Position numbers and translations under genes: made by a program | Shown here: one piece after another, positions 41,609-50,110 of the stretch | Numbering within the stretch: position 1 is the first letter of the stretch | Layout: the number at the start of each line of letters is the position of its first letter | Source of the DNA: Pedobacter gandavensis | Lineage (GTDB): Bacteria > Bacteroidota > Bacteroidia > Sphingobacteriales > Sphingobacteriaceae | Assembly: GCF_014172405.1 (NCBI RefSeq) | Contig: NZ_WNXC01000007.1 | Coordinates: 62,001 to 126,000, forward strand | Direction: 5' to 3' | Length of the DNA: 64,000 bases | The notes under the pieces: generated by a model | Database searches by the model: none | Told to the model about the DNA's origin: nothing | Seen by the model: only the letters and a program-made list of their open reading frames with translations

Positions 41609-43915
41609 TTGGATTATTTAGCAGGATTAAACCCCCAACAACGCGCAGCAGTAGAAAACACCCAGGGACCAGCAATGATTGTCGCAGGTGCCGGCTCCGG
41701 AAAAACACGTGTCATTACTTATAGAGTAGCTCACCTGATTGAAAAAGGAGTTGATCCATTCAATATTTTGGTGCTTACTTTTACGAATAAAGCATCGAAA
41801 GATATGCGCGAAAGAATCATGAAAGTGATTGGCGCAGAAGCAAAAAACATTTGGATGGGAACTTTTCACTCTGTATTTGCGAAAATATTACGAGTAGAAG
41901 CAGAAAAAATCGGCTATCCTTCCAGCTTCACCATCTATGATACAGACGACAGTAAAAGTCTGATCAGAGCGATCTTACGCGAGATGCAGCTGGACGACAA
42001 GCTTTACAATGCGAATTTCGTCTATAACAGAATCTCTTCTGCAAAAAACAACCTGGTTTCCCATATTGAATACCAGGAGAATGCAGAAATTCAGGCAGAA
42101 GACATTAGCAATAAACGCCCCTTAATTGGAGCGATCTATGAAACGTACACCAAACGTTGTTTCAAATCAGGAGCAATGGATTTTGACGATTTATTGTTCA
42201 AAACCAATGTATTGTTAAAAAACCATCCTGATGTATTAAACAAGTACCAACAGAAATTTAAGTACCTGATGGTAGATGAGTACCAGGATACTAACTTTTC
42301 CCAGTACACAATTGTCAAAAAGCTTGCGGCGGCTTACCAGAACATTTGTGTGGTAGGTGATGATGCGCAAAGTATCTACGCCTTCAGGGGGGCCAACATT
42401 CAGAATATCCTAAATTTTGAACGCGATTACCCAGATTTAAAAGTTTATAAATTAGAGCAGAATTACCGCTCTACCCAGAATATTGTAGAAGTTGCAAACA
42501 GCATCATCGCCAACAATAAAAACCAATTGGAAAAAAATGTATTCTCCGACAATGAGTCTGGCGACAGGATCAGGGTTCAGCGTGCATTTACTGACAATGA
42601 GGAAGGTAAAATTGTAGCGGAGGCCATTATTCAGGAACGCAGTTCTAAAGGCTATAACTACAATGATTTTGCCATCTTATACCGTACCAATGCGCAATCC
42701 AGAGCAATGGAGGAAGGTTTAAGAAAACTCAATGTTCCTTATAAGATCTATGGCGGACTATCATTCTACCAACGTAAAGAGATCAAAGATTTAATCGCCT
42801 ATTTCCGATTAACCTTTAATCCAAGTGATGAGGAGGCCATTAAAAGGGTCATCAACTACCCAAAAAGAGGACTTGGAGATACTACTGTAGAAAAACTATT
42901 GGTTGCTGCAGATGAGCACAACACCACCATGTGGGAGGTAGTTTGTAACCCGCAACAATATATCGCAGGAAGAATCGCCAATCAATTGAATGATTTTGCC
43001 ATGATGATCAAAAGCTTTACTGTGGAAGCCAAGAAATTGGACGCCTATGAAGCTGCATTATACATTGCACAACACTCTGGAATTCTAAAAGAACTACATT
43101 CGGACATGACTGATGAAGGTCGTGGAAGACATGAAAATATACAGGAATTATTAAACGGGATCAAAGAATTTGGAGAACGCGAAGATATTGAAGACCGTAG
43201 TCTGGAAGTATTTATGCAGGATATCGCCTTGTTGACGAACGATGATAAATCAAATGACAAAAATGTGGATACGGTTTCTTTAATGACCATCCACTCTTCA
43301 AAAGGTCTGGAATTTAAAAACGTCTTTGTAGTTGGTTTAGAGGAAAATCTTTTCCCTTCACAAATGTCATTGAACTCAAGATCTGACTTAGAAGAAGAAC
43401 GCAGGTTGTTCTATGTGGCGGTTACCCGTGCAGAAAAGAAACTTACCCTTACTTATTCTACTTCAAGATACAGATGGGGTACACTAACCAATTGTGAACC
43501 TAGTCGTTTTATCGAAGAGATCAACCCTCGTTACCTGGAGATAGAAGTGCCAAAAGCAGCTAAACCTGTTACTGGCGATGACAGTTTCTCTTCAGAACGC
43601 AGAAGCTGGACGCAACAAAGAGATAGTTTTAGTAAGCCTAAACCGGCCAGTTCAACTACTACCACAGGTACCTCTACGGCCTCCAGACCAAAAACTTCTG
43701 TCTTACCTAAAGCTCACGTTCCTACGCCAGGCTTCGCCCCTGATGCGGCCAATCTATTCCAAAATGGAATGGAAGTAGAACATGAGAAGTTCGGTTTCGG
43801 TAAGATTGTGAGTCTGGAAGGTAGTCTACCAGATATAAAAGCAACGGTATTTTTTCAAGGTCTGGGTAATAAACAGTTATTATTAAAATTTGCTAAATTG
43901 CGAATTGTTAAATAA
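41609..43915 (+). CDS. UvrD/PcrA/Rep-type superfamily 1 helicase
   Basis: 768 residues. Starts with TTG (MDYLAGLNPQQRAAVENTQGP, the standard motif start); no ATG lies in frame between the upstream stop and here, so a TTG start is needed. Walker A GAGSGKTR at 27-34, motif II VDEYQDTN near 225, VVGDDAQSIYAFRGA near 250, LEQNYRSTQNI near 290, and motif V/VI SSKGLEFKNVFVVGLEENLFP and VTRAEKKLTLTY. The Pro/Ser/Thr linker (660-700) precedes a C-terminal domain like the PcrA RNA-polymerase-binding tail. DNA repair helicase, cytosolic. Confidence 0.93.
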   Translation: MDYLAGLNPQQRAAVENTQGPAMIVAGAGSGKTRVITYRVAHLIEKGVDPFNILVLTFTNKASKDMRERIMKVIGAEAKNIWMGTFHSVFAKILRVEAEKIGYPSSFTIYDTDDSKSLIRAILREMQLDDKLYNANFVYNRISSAKNNLVSHIEYQENAEIQAEDISNKRPLIGAIYETYTKRCFKSGAMDFDDLLFKTNVLLKNHPDVLNKYQQKFKYLMVDEYQDTNFSQYTIVKKLAAAYQNICVVGDDAQSIYAFRGANIQNILNFERDYPDLKVYKLEQNYRSTQNIVEVANSIIANNKNQLEKNVFSDNESGDRIRVQRAFTDNEEGKIVAEAIIQERSSKGYNYNDFAILYRTNAQSRAMEEGLRKLNVPYKIYGGLSFYQRKEIKDLIAYFRLTFNPSDEEAIKRVINYPKRGLGDTTVEKLLVAADEHNTTMWEVVCNPQQYIAGRIANQLNDFAMMIKSFTVEAKKLDAYEAALYIAQHSGILKELHSDMTDEGRGRHENIQELLNGIKEFGEREDIEDRSLEVFMQDIALLTNDDKSNDKNVDTVSLMTIHSSKGLEFKNVFVVGLEENLFPSQMSLNSRSDLEEERRLFYVAVTRAEKKLTLTYSTSRYRWGTLTNCEPSRFIEEINPRYLEIEVPKAAKPVTGDDSFSSERRSWTQQRDSFSKPKPASSTTTTGTSTASRPKTSVLPKAHVPTPGFAPDAANLFQNGMEVEHEKFGFGKIVSLEGSLPDIKATVFFQGLGNKQLLLKFAKLRIVK

Positions 43916-44125
43916 AATATATCTTTACAGAATCTGGATGAGTTTATAAAGCCCTGATTACTAATTTAAATAACGATTATACAAATAATGGCTTTATCTC
44001 GTTATCACCTGATACGATCGGCCTTTAGCAGATTTAGCCTACTCAAGAAGATTTAATACGCCCAATAGGGCCGGCCGGTCTGCAAAACCGGTCGCACATA
44101 AAAATAATAAAGTATAATTATACAG
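43916..44125. other. intergenic region with a tRNA-Cys-like anticodon arm
   Basis: No open frame. At 44073-44093 the stem GGCCGGT/ACCGGTC encloses the 7-base loop CTGCAAA, whose middle GCA would be a tRNA-Cys anticodon. No D-arm, T-arm (no GTTCGA) or acceptor stem surrounds it, so it is not a working tRNA. See findings. Confidence 0.4.
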
Positions 44126-44821
44126 ATGAATTTCGATTATAATACCACAAGAAACGAGCTAATCCTCGCCGAATACGGCCGTAATGTACAGAACATGGTG
44201 AAGTACATTATTGAATTACCCGAGCTTGAAGAACGTAATAAATACGCTCAGGCGGTGATAGATCTTATGGGATTCTTGAACCCCCATTTGCGTGATGTTG
44301 CTGACTTTAAGCATAAACTATGGGATCATTTACACATCATCTCAGGTTACAAAATCGATGTAGACTGTCCATATCCTAAGCCTACACCAGAAGATGCATT
44401 GGTAAAACCAAAACATATCGGTTATCCTCAGCAAAAAATCACCTATAAACATTACGGTAAAACTGTAGAAACCATGATCGAAAAAGCCAAGGCAGTGGAC
44501 GATCCTGAGCGCAGAGCTGCAATGGTACAGGGCATCGCGAATTTCATGAAAATGGCTTACGTAACCTGGAATAAAGATAGTGTAGCTGATGAAACTATCC
44601 TTAAAAATTTACGCGAGCTATCGGGTGGACAACTACAATTAGACGAGAATGTAAACCTGGCAAAGGTTGAATTTAAGCCTGCAGTAGCCAGACCAACAAA
44701 CAACAATAACCGCGGCAGACAAAACAATAACAACAACGGTAAAGGCAGACAAAACAACGCTAGCAATAGTAACAACAACCGCCCACAGCGTAACAATAAT
44801 AATCCAAAACCACGTCACTAG
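44126..44821 (+). CDS. DUF4290 protein
   Basis: 231 residues. Residues 1-180 are the Bacteroidota-specific DUF4290: YNTTRNELILAEYGRNVQNM, GFLNPHLRDVADFKHKLWDHLH and CPYPKPTPE. The last 45 residues are a low-complexity Asn/Arg/Gly tail (RGRQNNNNNGKGRQNN), which suggests RNA or anionic surface binding. The function is unknown. Forty bases precede murA; the two are commonly adjacent in this phylum, implying a link to cell-wall synthesis. Confidence 0.88.
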   Translation: MNFDYNTTRNELILAEYGRNVQNMVKYIIELPELEERNKYAQAVIDLMGFLNPHLRDVADFKHKLWDHLHIISGYKIDVDCPYPKPTPEDALVKPKHIGYPQQKITYKHYGKTVETMIEKAKAVDDPERRAAMVQGIANFMKMAYVTWNKDSVADETILKNLRELSGGQLQLDENVNLAKVEFKPAVARPTNNNNRGRQNNNNNGKGRQNNASNSNNNRPQRNNNNPKPRH

Positions 44822-44860
44822 TTCTTACCAATTTACAATACTATACAAGCTTACTACAAC

Positions 44861-46186
44861 ATGAATGCATTCGAAATAATTGGTGGACAAAAGTTAAAAG
44901 GTGAGATCACACCTCAAGGGGCAAAGAATGAAGCCCTACAAATTATCTCTGCAGTTTTATTAACTGAAGAAAAAATAACGATCAGCAATATCCCTGACAT
45001 TAAAGATGTCAACAAATTAATTGAACTTTTAGGAGACCTTGGTGTAACCGTAGAACGCCTTTCAAAAGACACTTATACTTTTGAGGCAAAGAACATCAAT
45101 CTGGATTTCTTCCAATCAGATATATTTAAATCTAAAGGTGGTAGTTTGAGAGGATCAATTATGATCGTCGGACCACTTTTGGCTCGTTTTGGTAAAGCAG
45201 CAATCCCTAAACCAGGTGGTGATAAAATCGGTCGTAGAAGGCTAGATACGCATTTCTTAGGTTTCGAGAAACTGGGTGCAAAATTCGTGTATGACTCGAA
45301 AAAAGAGTTCTTCAACGTAGATGCAACTGCCCTTAAAGGTGCTTACATCCTAATGGATGAAGCTTCTGTAACCGGTACTGCAAATATTGTGATGACGGCA
45401 GTAATGGCTAAAGGAATTACTACAATTTACAATGCTGCCTGTGAGCCTTACTTACAGCAACTGTGTAAAATGCTGAATCGAATGGGTGCAAAAATCACTG
45501 GGGTAGGCTCTAACTTACTGACCATTGAAGGTGTGACCAAATTGGGTGGTACTGAACACCGTATGTTACCTGACATGATTGAAATCGGTTCTTTCATTGG
45601 CCTTGCGGCAATGACAGAATCAGAAATTACCATCAAAGATGTTTGCTATGCTGAACTGGGAATTATCCCTGAAGTTTTCAGAAAACTGGGTATTAAATTT
45701 GAACTTAAAGGTGATGATATTTTCATCCCTTCTCAGAAACACTATGTCATTGAGTCATTTATCGATGGATCAATGTTAACCATTGCAGATTCCCCATGGC
45801 CAGGATTTACTCCTGACTTATTGAGCATTGTATTGGTAGTAGCTACTCAGGCTAAAGGATCAGTATTGATTCACCAGAAAATGTTCGAAAGCCGTCTGTT
45901 CTTTGTCGATAAATTGATCGACATGGGTGCGCAAATCATACTTTGTGATCCACACAGAGCAACGGTTAACGGCATCAACAAGCAATATAAACTAAGAGGT
46001 ATCAGCATGACTTCTCCGGATATCCGTGCGGGAGTATCACTGTTGATCGCTGCTTTATCTGCTGAAGGAAAATCAACGATATTCAATATTGAGCAAATTG
46101 AACGTGGTTACCAAGATATTGATACGCGTCTACGTGCCCTTGGTGCGCAGATTAAACGTATCGATGCTTCGGCACCAAGTCACTAG
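44861..46186 (+). CDS. murA: UDP-N-acetylglucosamine 1-carboxyvinyltransferase
   Basis: 441 residues. MurA adds enolpyruvate to UDP-GlcNAc, the first committed step of peptidoglycan synthesis. GGQKLKGEITPQGAKNEAL at residues 8-26 and the inside-out barrel repeats are typical. In the active-site loop KPGGDKIGRRRLDTH the usual catalytic Cys (Cys115 in E. coli) is Asp121. Asp at this site supports catalysis but makes MurA insensitive to fosfomycin. Second gene after DUF4290. Confidence 0.95.
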   Translation: MNAFEIIGGQKLKGEITPQGAKNEALQIISAVLLTEEKITISNIPDIKDVNKLIELLGDLGVTVERLSKDTYTFEAKNINLDFFQSDIFKSKGGSLRGSIMIVGPLLARFGKAAIPKPGGDKIGRRRLDTHFLGFEKLGAKFVYDSKKEFFNVDATALKGAYILMDEASVTGTANIVMTAVMAKGITTIYNAACEPYLQQLCKMLNRMGAKITGVGSNLLTIEGVTKLGGTEHRMLPDMIEIGSFIGLAAMTESEITIKDVCYAELGIIPEVFRKLGIKFELKGDDIFIPSQKHYVIESFIDGSMLTIADSPWPGFTPDLLSIVLVVATQAKGSVLIHQKMFESRLFFVDKLIDMGAQIILCDPHRATVNGINKQYKLRGISMTSPDIRAGVSLLIAALSAEGKSTIFNIEQIERGYQDIDTRLRALGAQIKRIDASAPSH

Positions 46187-46233
46187 GATACAAGAAAAGG
46201 GTTAACCACGTTGACCCTCCCAAAATAACAAGA

Positions 46234-46270
46234 CATAAAAAAATCCCTGAAAATCAGGGATTTTTTTATG
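46234..46270. terminator. perfect 17-bp bidirectional terminator
   Basis: CATAAAAAAATCCCTGA pairs perfectly with TCAGGGATTTTTTTATG around a 3-base loop. Ends murA and the convergent CBS-type gene. Confidence 0.93.
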
Positions 46271-46302
46271 TCTAATAAATATGTTTTCAATGCAAATCTG
46301 TC

Positions 46303-47664
46303 CTAGCCAGAAATTGCGTTGATGATGTCATACTGAGTGATAATTTCAATCTTACCTTGCTCGTCTTCCACCAAAACCGCAGAGTTTTCTTTATTGATCA
46401 ATGCTGAGATCTTATCAATTGAAGTATTCATATCTACAAAAGGGAAAGTGGTCGACATGATTTCTTTTACCGGAGCAGATTTTAAAGAAGGATTCTCTAA
46501 AAGTGCTTTCAAGATATCACTCTCGGCTAATTTACCTACCACCATTCCTTGTTGGGTAACTGGAATCTGAGAGATATTTAAAGTATTCATATTGTTAATG
46601 GCTTCCAAAATGCTTTTCTCGCAATCAATTGTAATGATTTCCGTAGCTTCTTTCTTAGCAAGAATTGACCTTGCAGTCAGCTTCTCATCCTTAAGGAAAC
46701 CGCGTTCTCTCAACCAATCTTCATTGTACATTTTACCCATATAACGGCTTCCATGATCATGGAAAATCACGACAACCACATCTTCAGGTTTCAGTTTATC
46801 TTTCAACTGCAGTAATCCAGCAATAGCTGATCCTGCTGAATTACCAACAAAGATTCCTTCTTTACGTGCAATCTCACGGGTCATTAAGGCTGCATCTTTA
46901 TCCGTCACTTTCTCAAAAAGATCAATGACGTCAAAGTCTACATTCTTTGGCAGGAAATCTTCCCCAATCCCTTCAGTAATGTAAGGATAGATCTCATTTT
47001 TATCTAAAATTCCTGTTTCTTTATATTTCTTAAATACAGAACCATAAGTATCTATTCCCCATACTTTAATGTTAGGATTCTGCTCTTTCAAGTACCTTCC
47101 TGTACCGGAAATTGTACCACCAGTCCCTACTCCTACCACTAAATGAGTAATCTTTCCTTCGGTTTGTGCCCAGATTTCTGGTCCAGTCTGCTCATAATGT
47201 GCCTGAGAGTTCGCCAGATTATCATATTGATTTGGCTTCCATGAATTCGGAACTTCACGTTCTAACCGCGAAGAAACTGAATAATAAGACCTTGGATCTT
47301 CAGGTTCTACGTTTGTCGGACAAACGATTACTTCCGCACCAAAAGCACGTAAAGCATCTACTTTCTCCTTAGACTGCTTATCTGTAGTTGTGAAAATACA
47401 TTTATAGCCTTTAATAATTGCCGCCATAGCCAGCCCCATTCCGGTATTTCCAGATGTTCCTTCTATAATGGTTCCACCCGGCTTCAGCTTACCGCTCTTC
47501 TCCGCGTCTTCAATCATTTTAAGTGCCATACGGTCTTTAATCGAATTCCCAGGGTTAGTGGTTTCAATTTTAGCCAATACCGTAGCCGGAATTTCCTTCG
47601 TAATTGTATTCAATCTTACCAATGGCGTATTACCAATGGTTTCCAAAATATTATTGTACCACAT
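46303..47664 (-). CDS. cystathionine beta-synthase-type PLP enzyme with CBS domains
   Basis: 453 residues. Residues 1-325 are the fold-II PLP domain: NPGNSIKDRMA with the Schiff-base Lys near residue 43, GTSGNTG phosphate site near 70 and GVGTGGTISGTGRYL near 180. Residues 340-453 are two CBS domains, as in cystathionine beta-synthase. Condenses serine or O-acetylserine with homocysteine or sulfide; which substrate is used cannot be told from sequence. The -7 box lies five bases from the ATG, so the mRNA is probably leaderless. Confidence 0.88.
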   Translation of the reverse strand: MWYNNILETIGNTPLVRLNTITKEIPATVLAKIETTNPGNSIKDRMALKMIEDAEKSGKLKPGGTIIEGTSGNTGMGLAMAAIIKGYKCIFTTTDKQSKEKVDALRAFGAEVIVCPTNVEPEDPRSYYSVSSRLEREVPNSWKPNQYDNLANSQAHYEQTGPEIWAQTEGKITHLVVGVGTGGTISGTGRYLKEQNPNIKVWGIDTYGSVFKKYKETGILDKNEIYPYITEGIGEDFLPKNVDFDVIDLFEKVTDKDAALMTREIARKEGIFVGNSAGSAIAGLLQLKDKLKPEDVVVVIFHDHGSRYMGKMYNEDWLRERGFLKDEKLTARSILAKKEATEIITIDCEKSILEAINNMNTLNISQIPVTQQGMVVGKLAESDILKALLENPSLKSAPVKEIMSTTFPFVDMNTSIDKISALINKENSAVLVEDEQGKIEIITQYDIINAISG

Positions 47665-47668
47665 GATA

Positions 47669-47676
47669 CAAAAATA
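47669..47676 (-). promoter_or_regulatory. -7 promoter box (possible leaderless mRNA)
   Basis: TATTTTTG on the minus strand, exact TAnnTTTG, with its last base five bases from the ATG at 47664, so transcription would begin at or within a base of the start codon. Confidence 0.5.
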
Positions 47677-47816
47677 CGAATTGGTCCTTAGAATTCTATT
47701 TACAAATCATAATTCATTATTTAATATTACAAATACTAAATAAACGGAATTATATTTTAATCTACTAGTCCAATAGACTTATTTACCATCTATTATATAG
47801 GTGAAGAAAGAATATC

Positions 47817-48908
47817 TTAACAGCGTTGATAGCGCTTGCCCGGTAAAGAAATCAGCAAGCCCTCCATTTCCAGGTTCAATAAATGCAAGGATAGCCTACT
47901 TTGCGGAAGTTTTAATTGCCGGGATAGCTCATCAATGTTTAAATCTGAAACTTTTAGCACTTTTAGTATCCTCAGTTCCACTTCATCAAGTGTTAATGGC
48001 GACACTTCTGCTATCGTGACCAGCTTTTTCAAAGGTTCCTCCCAACCCAAAAAATCAGGAAGATCCTTAGCATGATTAATCAATCCAGCTCTATTGGTCT
48101 TAATTAAAACATTACAGCCTTCAGAGTAAACATCTGTAGTCCTTCCCGGGAAAGCATAAACGTCCCTGTGGTAAGAATTTGCAATGTCAGCAGTGATAAG
48201 CGCCCCTCCTTTTGATGCCGCTTCCACCACAATCGTCACATCAGAAATTCCCGCAATAATGCGGTTTCGCTTTGGGAAGTTTTCCTTATCGGGATTCGTA
48301 AAAGAAGGAAATTCTGTCAATAGTCCCCCATTCAATGCCATTTTTTTTGCAATAGCTCCATGTACCTGTGGATACATCCGATCCAAACCATGCGCCAATA
48401 CCCCAATCGTTGGAATTCCATGGGTTAAGCTTTCCTGATGAGCGTTTACATCGATGCCATAGGCGAGTCCGCTGACAATTAAGACCTCATAAGGAGCCAG
48501 TACTTCTGCAAGCTGCTTACAGAGCAGCTTACCATAACTGGTAGCCATGCGCGTACCAACGATACTTATGACTCGTGGATGATTCAGGTTGGCCGTTCCT
48601 CTATAGTACAATAAGATCGGCGCATCCTCGCAATTTTTCAAGCGATAAGGATAATTATCATCGGTATAAAACAATACCTGTACTTGATACTTCTCTATAA
48701 ACTTCAACTGCTCCCTGGCTTTTTCCAGCGCTTCCTTCCCTAGAATATGTTGCGCAGTGATCACGCCTACCCCAGGAACCCGCATTAATGCTTGCTTACT
48801 CGCTTTAAATATCGCTTCTGGTGTAATAAAATGGTTTAACAGATGTTTTGCTGTGATGTGCCCTACATTTTGGATCATGCTTAGGGCAATTTTATAAATT
48901 AAGCTCAT
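47817..48908 (-). CDS. dprA: DNA-processing protein DprA
   Basis: 363 residues: N-terminal helical (SAM-like) region with VPGVGVITAQHILG near residue 44, then the Rossmann core with RVISIVGTRMATSYG near 115, LIVSGLAYGIDVNAHQ near 145 and PGRTTDVYSEGCNVLIKTNRAGLI near 260, and a C-terminal winged helix (DVELRILKVLKVSDLNIDELSRQLK). DprA loads RecA on incoming DNA in natural transformation. Cytosolic. Stands alone before a 570-base stretch without a normal gene. Confidence 0.95.
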   Translation of the reverse strand: MSLIYKIALSMIQNVGHITAKHLLNHFITPEAIFKASKQALMRVPGVGVITAQHILGKEALEKAREQLKFIEKYQVQVLFYTDDNYPYRLKNCEDAPILLYYRGTANLNHPRVISIVGTRMATSYGKLLCKQLAEVLAPYEVLIVSGLAYGIDVNAHQESLTHGIPTIGVLAHGLDRMYPQVHGAIAKKMALNGGLLTEFPSFTNPDKENFPKRNRIIAGISDVTIVVEAASKGGALITADIANSYHRDVYAFPGRTTDVYSEGCNVLIKTNRAGLINHAKDLPDFLGWEEPLKKLVTIAEVSPLTLDEVELRILKVLKVSDLNIDELSRQLKLPQSRLSLHLLNLEMEGLLISLPGKRYQRC

Positions 48909-49072
48909 AGGCTAACTTATGTGTTATCTGTTGGATTATCAAATACTTTTGAAATCCTGATATTATGCGTTGTAAAAAGAGGTTTCAGCAACAACGACTG
49001 GAATCTTTTGCGCTAAAAAAGCACAAAATTTCCTAGATCGTTTTTTGCAAAACCTCTTTTTACCTTTAAATA
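48909..49072. other. intergenic region with a long hairpin
   Basis: No open frame; nearly the whole stretch from 48974 is one long hairpin, entered separately. Confidence 0.6.
48974..49061. repeat. 88-base long imperfect hairpin (element C)
   Basis: Outer perfect 12-bp stem AAAAAGAGGTTT/AAACCTCTTTTT, then GCAA/TTGC, CGA/TCG, CTGGAA/TTCC(T)AG, and an innermost TTTTGcGC/GCaCAAAA around TAAAAAA. Nearly every base is paired. On the minus strand it lies downstream of rsmG and could terminate that transcript; on either strand it would fold as a stable RNA. Same layout as elements A and B. Confidence 0.7.
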
Positions 49073-49462
49073 CTACGATTTTAAAAGTCTGGTTAACCAA
49101 ACAGACCTGGGGTCAATGATGAAGATCACGGCAGTCCATGGTAGGATGAAACAAAAAAGAGCAATGATTAATAAGGAGAACAATACCTCAGTAAAGACAC
49201 AATAACTAAACGGGACGCAATATCGAATTGAAATAAGATTAAGGTAGCGCTCCAGATTAGGAAGCTTATTATGAAGGAGTATTGGTTAATTACTGCTTTT
49301 AGATTGAAGCAGTCTGGCAGACCTTCCCTTTTCCCAGCGATGAACCGCATGTAGGGTCTCCTGGAAAAAAAGCAGTTGCTCTTTGAAGACATTCGAAGAT
49401 TTGCCCTTCAGCAAATATTCGGGGATGAAAAGAGTCACTGCTTTTTTTATGGTACGTCTCAA
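49073..49462 (-). pseudogene. decayed reading frame downstream of rsmG
   Basis: On the minus strand, in the same phase as rsmG but after TAA-TAG-TAA, a frame of about 130 codons is interrupted by a single stop (49286-49288), where about seven would be expected by chance. The first part (TTG at 49462) would give LRRTIKKAVTLFIPEYLL...KSSN; the second, hydrophobic part ends FILPWTAVIFIIDPRSVWLTRLLKS, like a membrane segment followed by a cytoplasmic tail. There is no known family. It may be a broken gene or two small ones; coding is not certain. Confidence 0.35.
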
Positions 49463-49477
49463 AGAGAAGAATTACTA

Positions 49478-50110
49478 TTATTGAGGAATATACACCACAA
49501 ACTTCGTTTCAAAGAAGTCTTCTTTAAAGTAATCTGCCAAAGGATAAAGTTCTGCTTTCAATCTTGATTCTTTAATCTCTTCATTCAAATCACCACCTTT
49601 CAGGTAAAGAATTCCGTTTGCTATTGCATTTTTGGATTCTTTATTGAATTTACCTTGTACCCAAGGATAGAAGTCAATCAGGCGTGTCACGGCTCTTGAT
49701 ACTACAAAATCGTATTTATCAGTCACCTGTTCTGCTCTGAGGTGACTCGCTTTCACATTCTTCAAACCTAAACCAGCAGCAACTTCTGTGACTACTTTGA
49801 TTTTTTTACCTATAGAATCTACCAGGTGAAACTGCGTTTCCGGGAACATAATAGCCAGCGGAATTCCAGGGAAACCACCACCCGTACCCACATCAAGCAC
49901 CTTTGTACCAGGTTTGAATGTACAAAACTTAGCAATTCCCAAAGAATGAAGGATATGACGAACATAAAGTTCTTCAATATCTTTTCTGGAGATCACATTG
50001 ATCTGGGCATTCCAGAAACTGTATAAATCATATAACTGATCGAATTGAGCAATTTGCTCTTCAGTCAGATCCTTAAAATATTCTTGTATTAGCGTTGATC
50101 TTATTTCCAC
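49478..50110 (-). CDS. rsmG: 16S rRNA (guanine-N7) methyltransferase
   Basis: 210 residues. RsmG methylates N7 of G527 of 16S rRNA using SAM. GTGGGFPGIPLAIMFPE near residue 77 is the SAM-binding motif typical of RsmG, with HLVDSIGKKIKVV following and VVSRAVTRL near residue 140. It starts inside the end of the GT2 gene, overlapping by ten bases, so they form an operon. Loss of RsmG gives low-level streptomycin resistance in other bacteria. Confidence 0.95.
   Translation of the reverse strand: MEIRSTLIQEYFKDLTEEQIAQFDQLYDLYSFWNAQINVISRKDIEELYVRHILHSLGIAKFCTFKPGTKVLDVGTGGGFPGIPLAIMFPETQFHLVDSIGKKIKVVTEVAAGLGLKNVKASHLRAEQVTDKYDFVVSRAVTRLIDFYPWVQGKFNKESKNAIANGILYLKGGDLNEEIKESRLKAELYPLADYFKEDFFETKFVVYIPQ

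Noticed and set aside
43981..44100. Complete tRNA-Cys gene
   Set aside because: Only the anticodon arm fits; no D-arm, no GTTCGA T-loop and no acceptor stem around it.
49168..49392. 74-codon minus-strand frame after rsmG
   Set aside because: Hydrophobic but in a different phase from the decayed frame reported; no start or family support, so the 130-codon frame was preferred.
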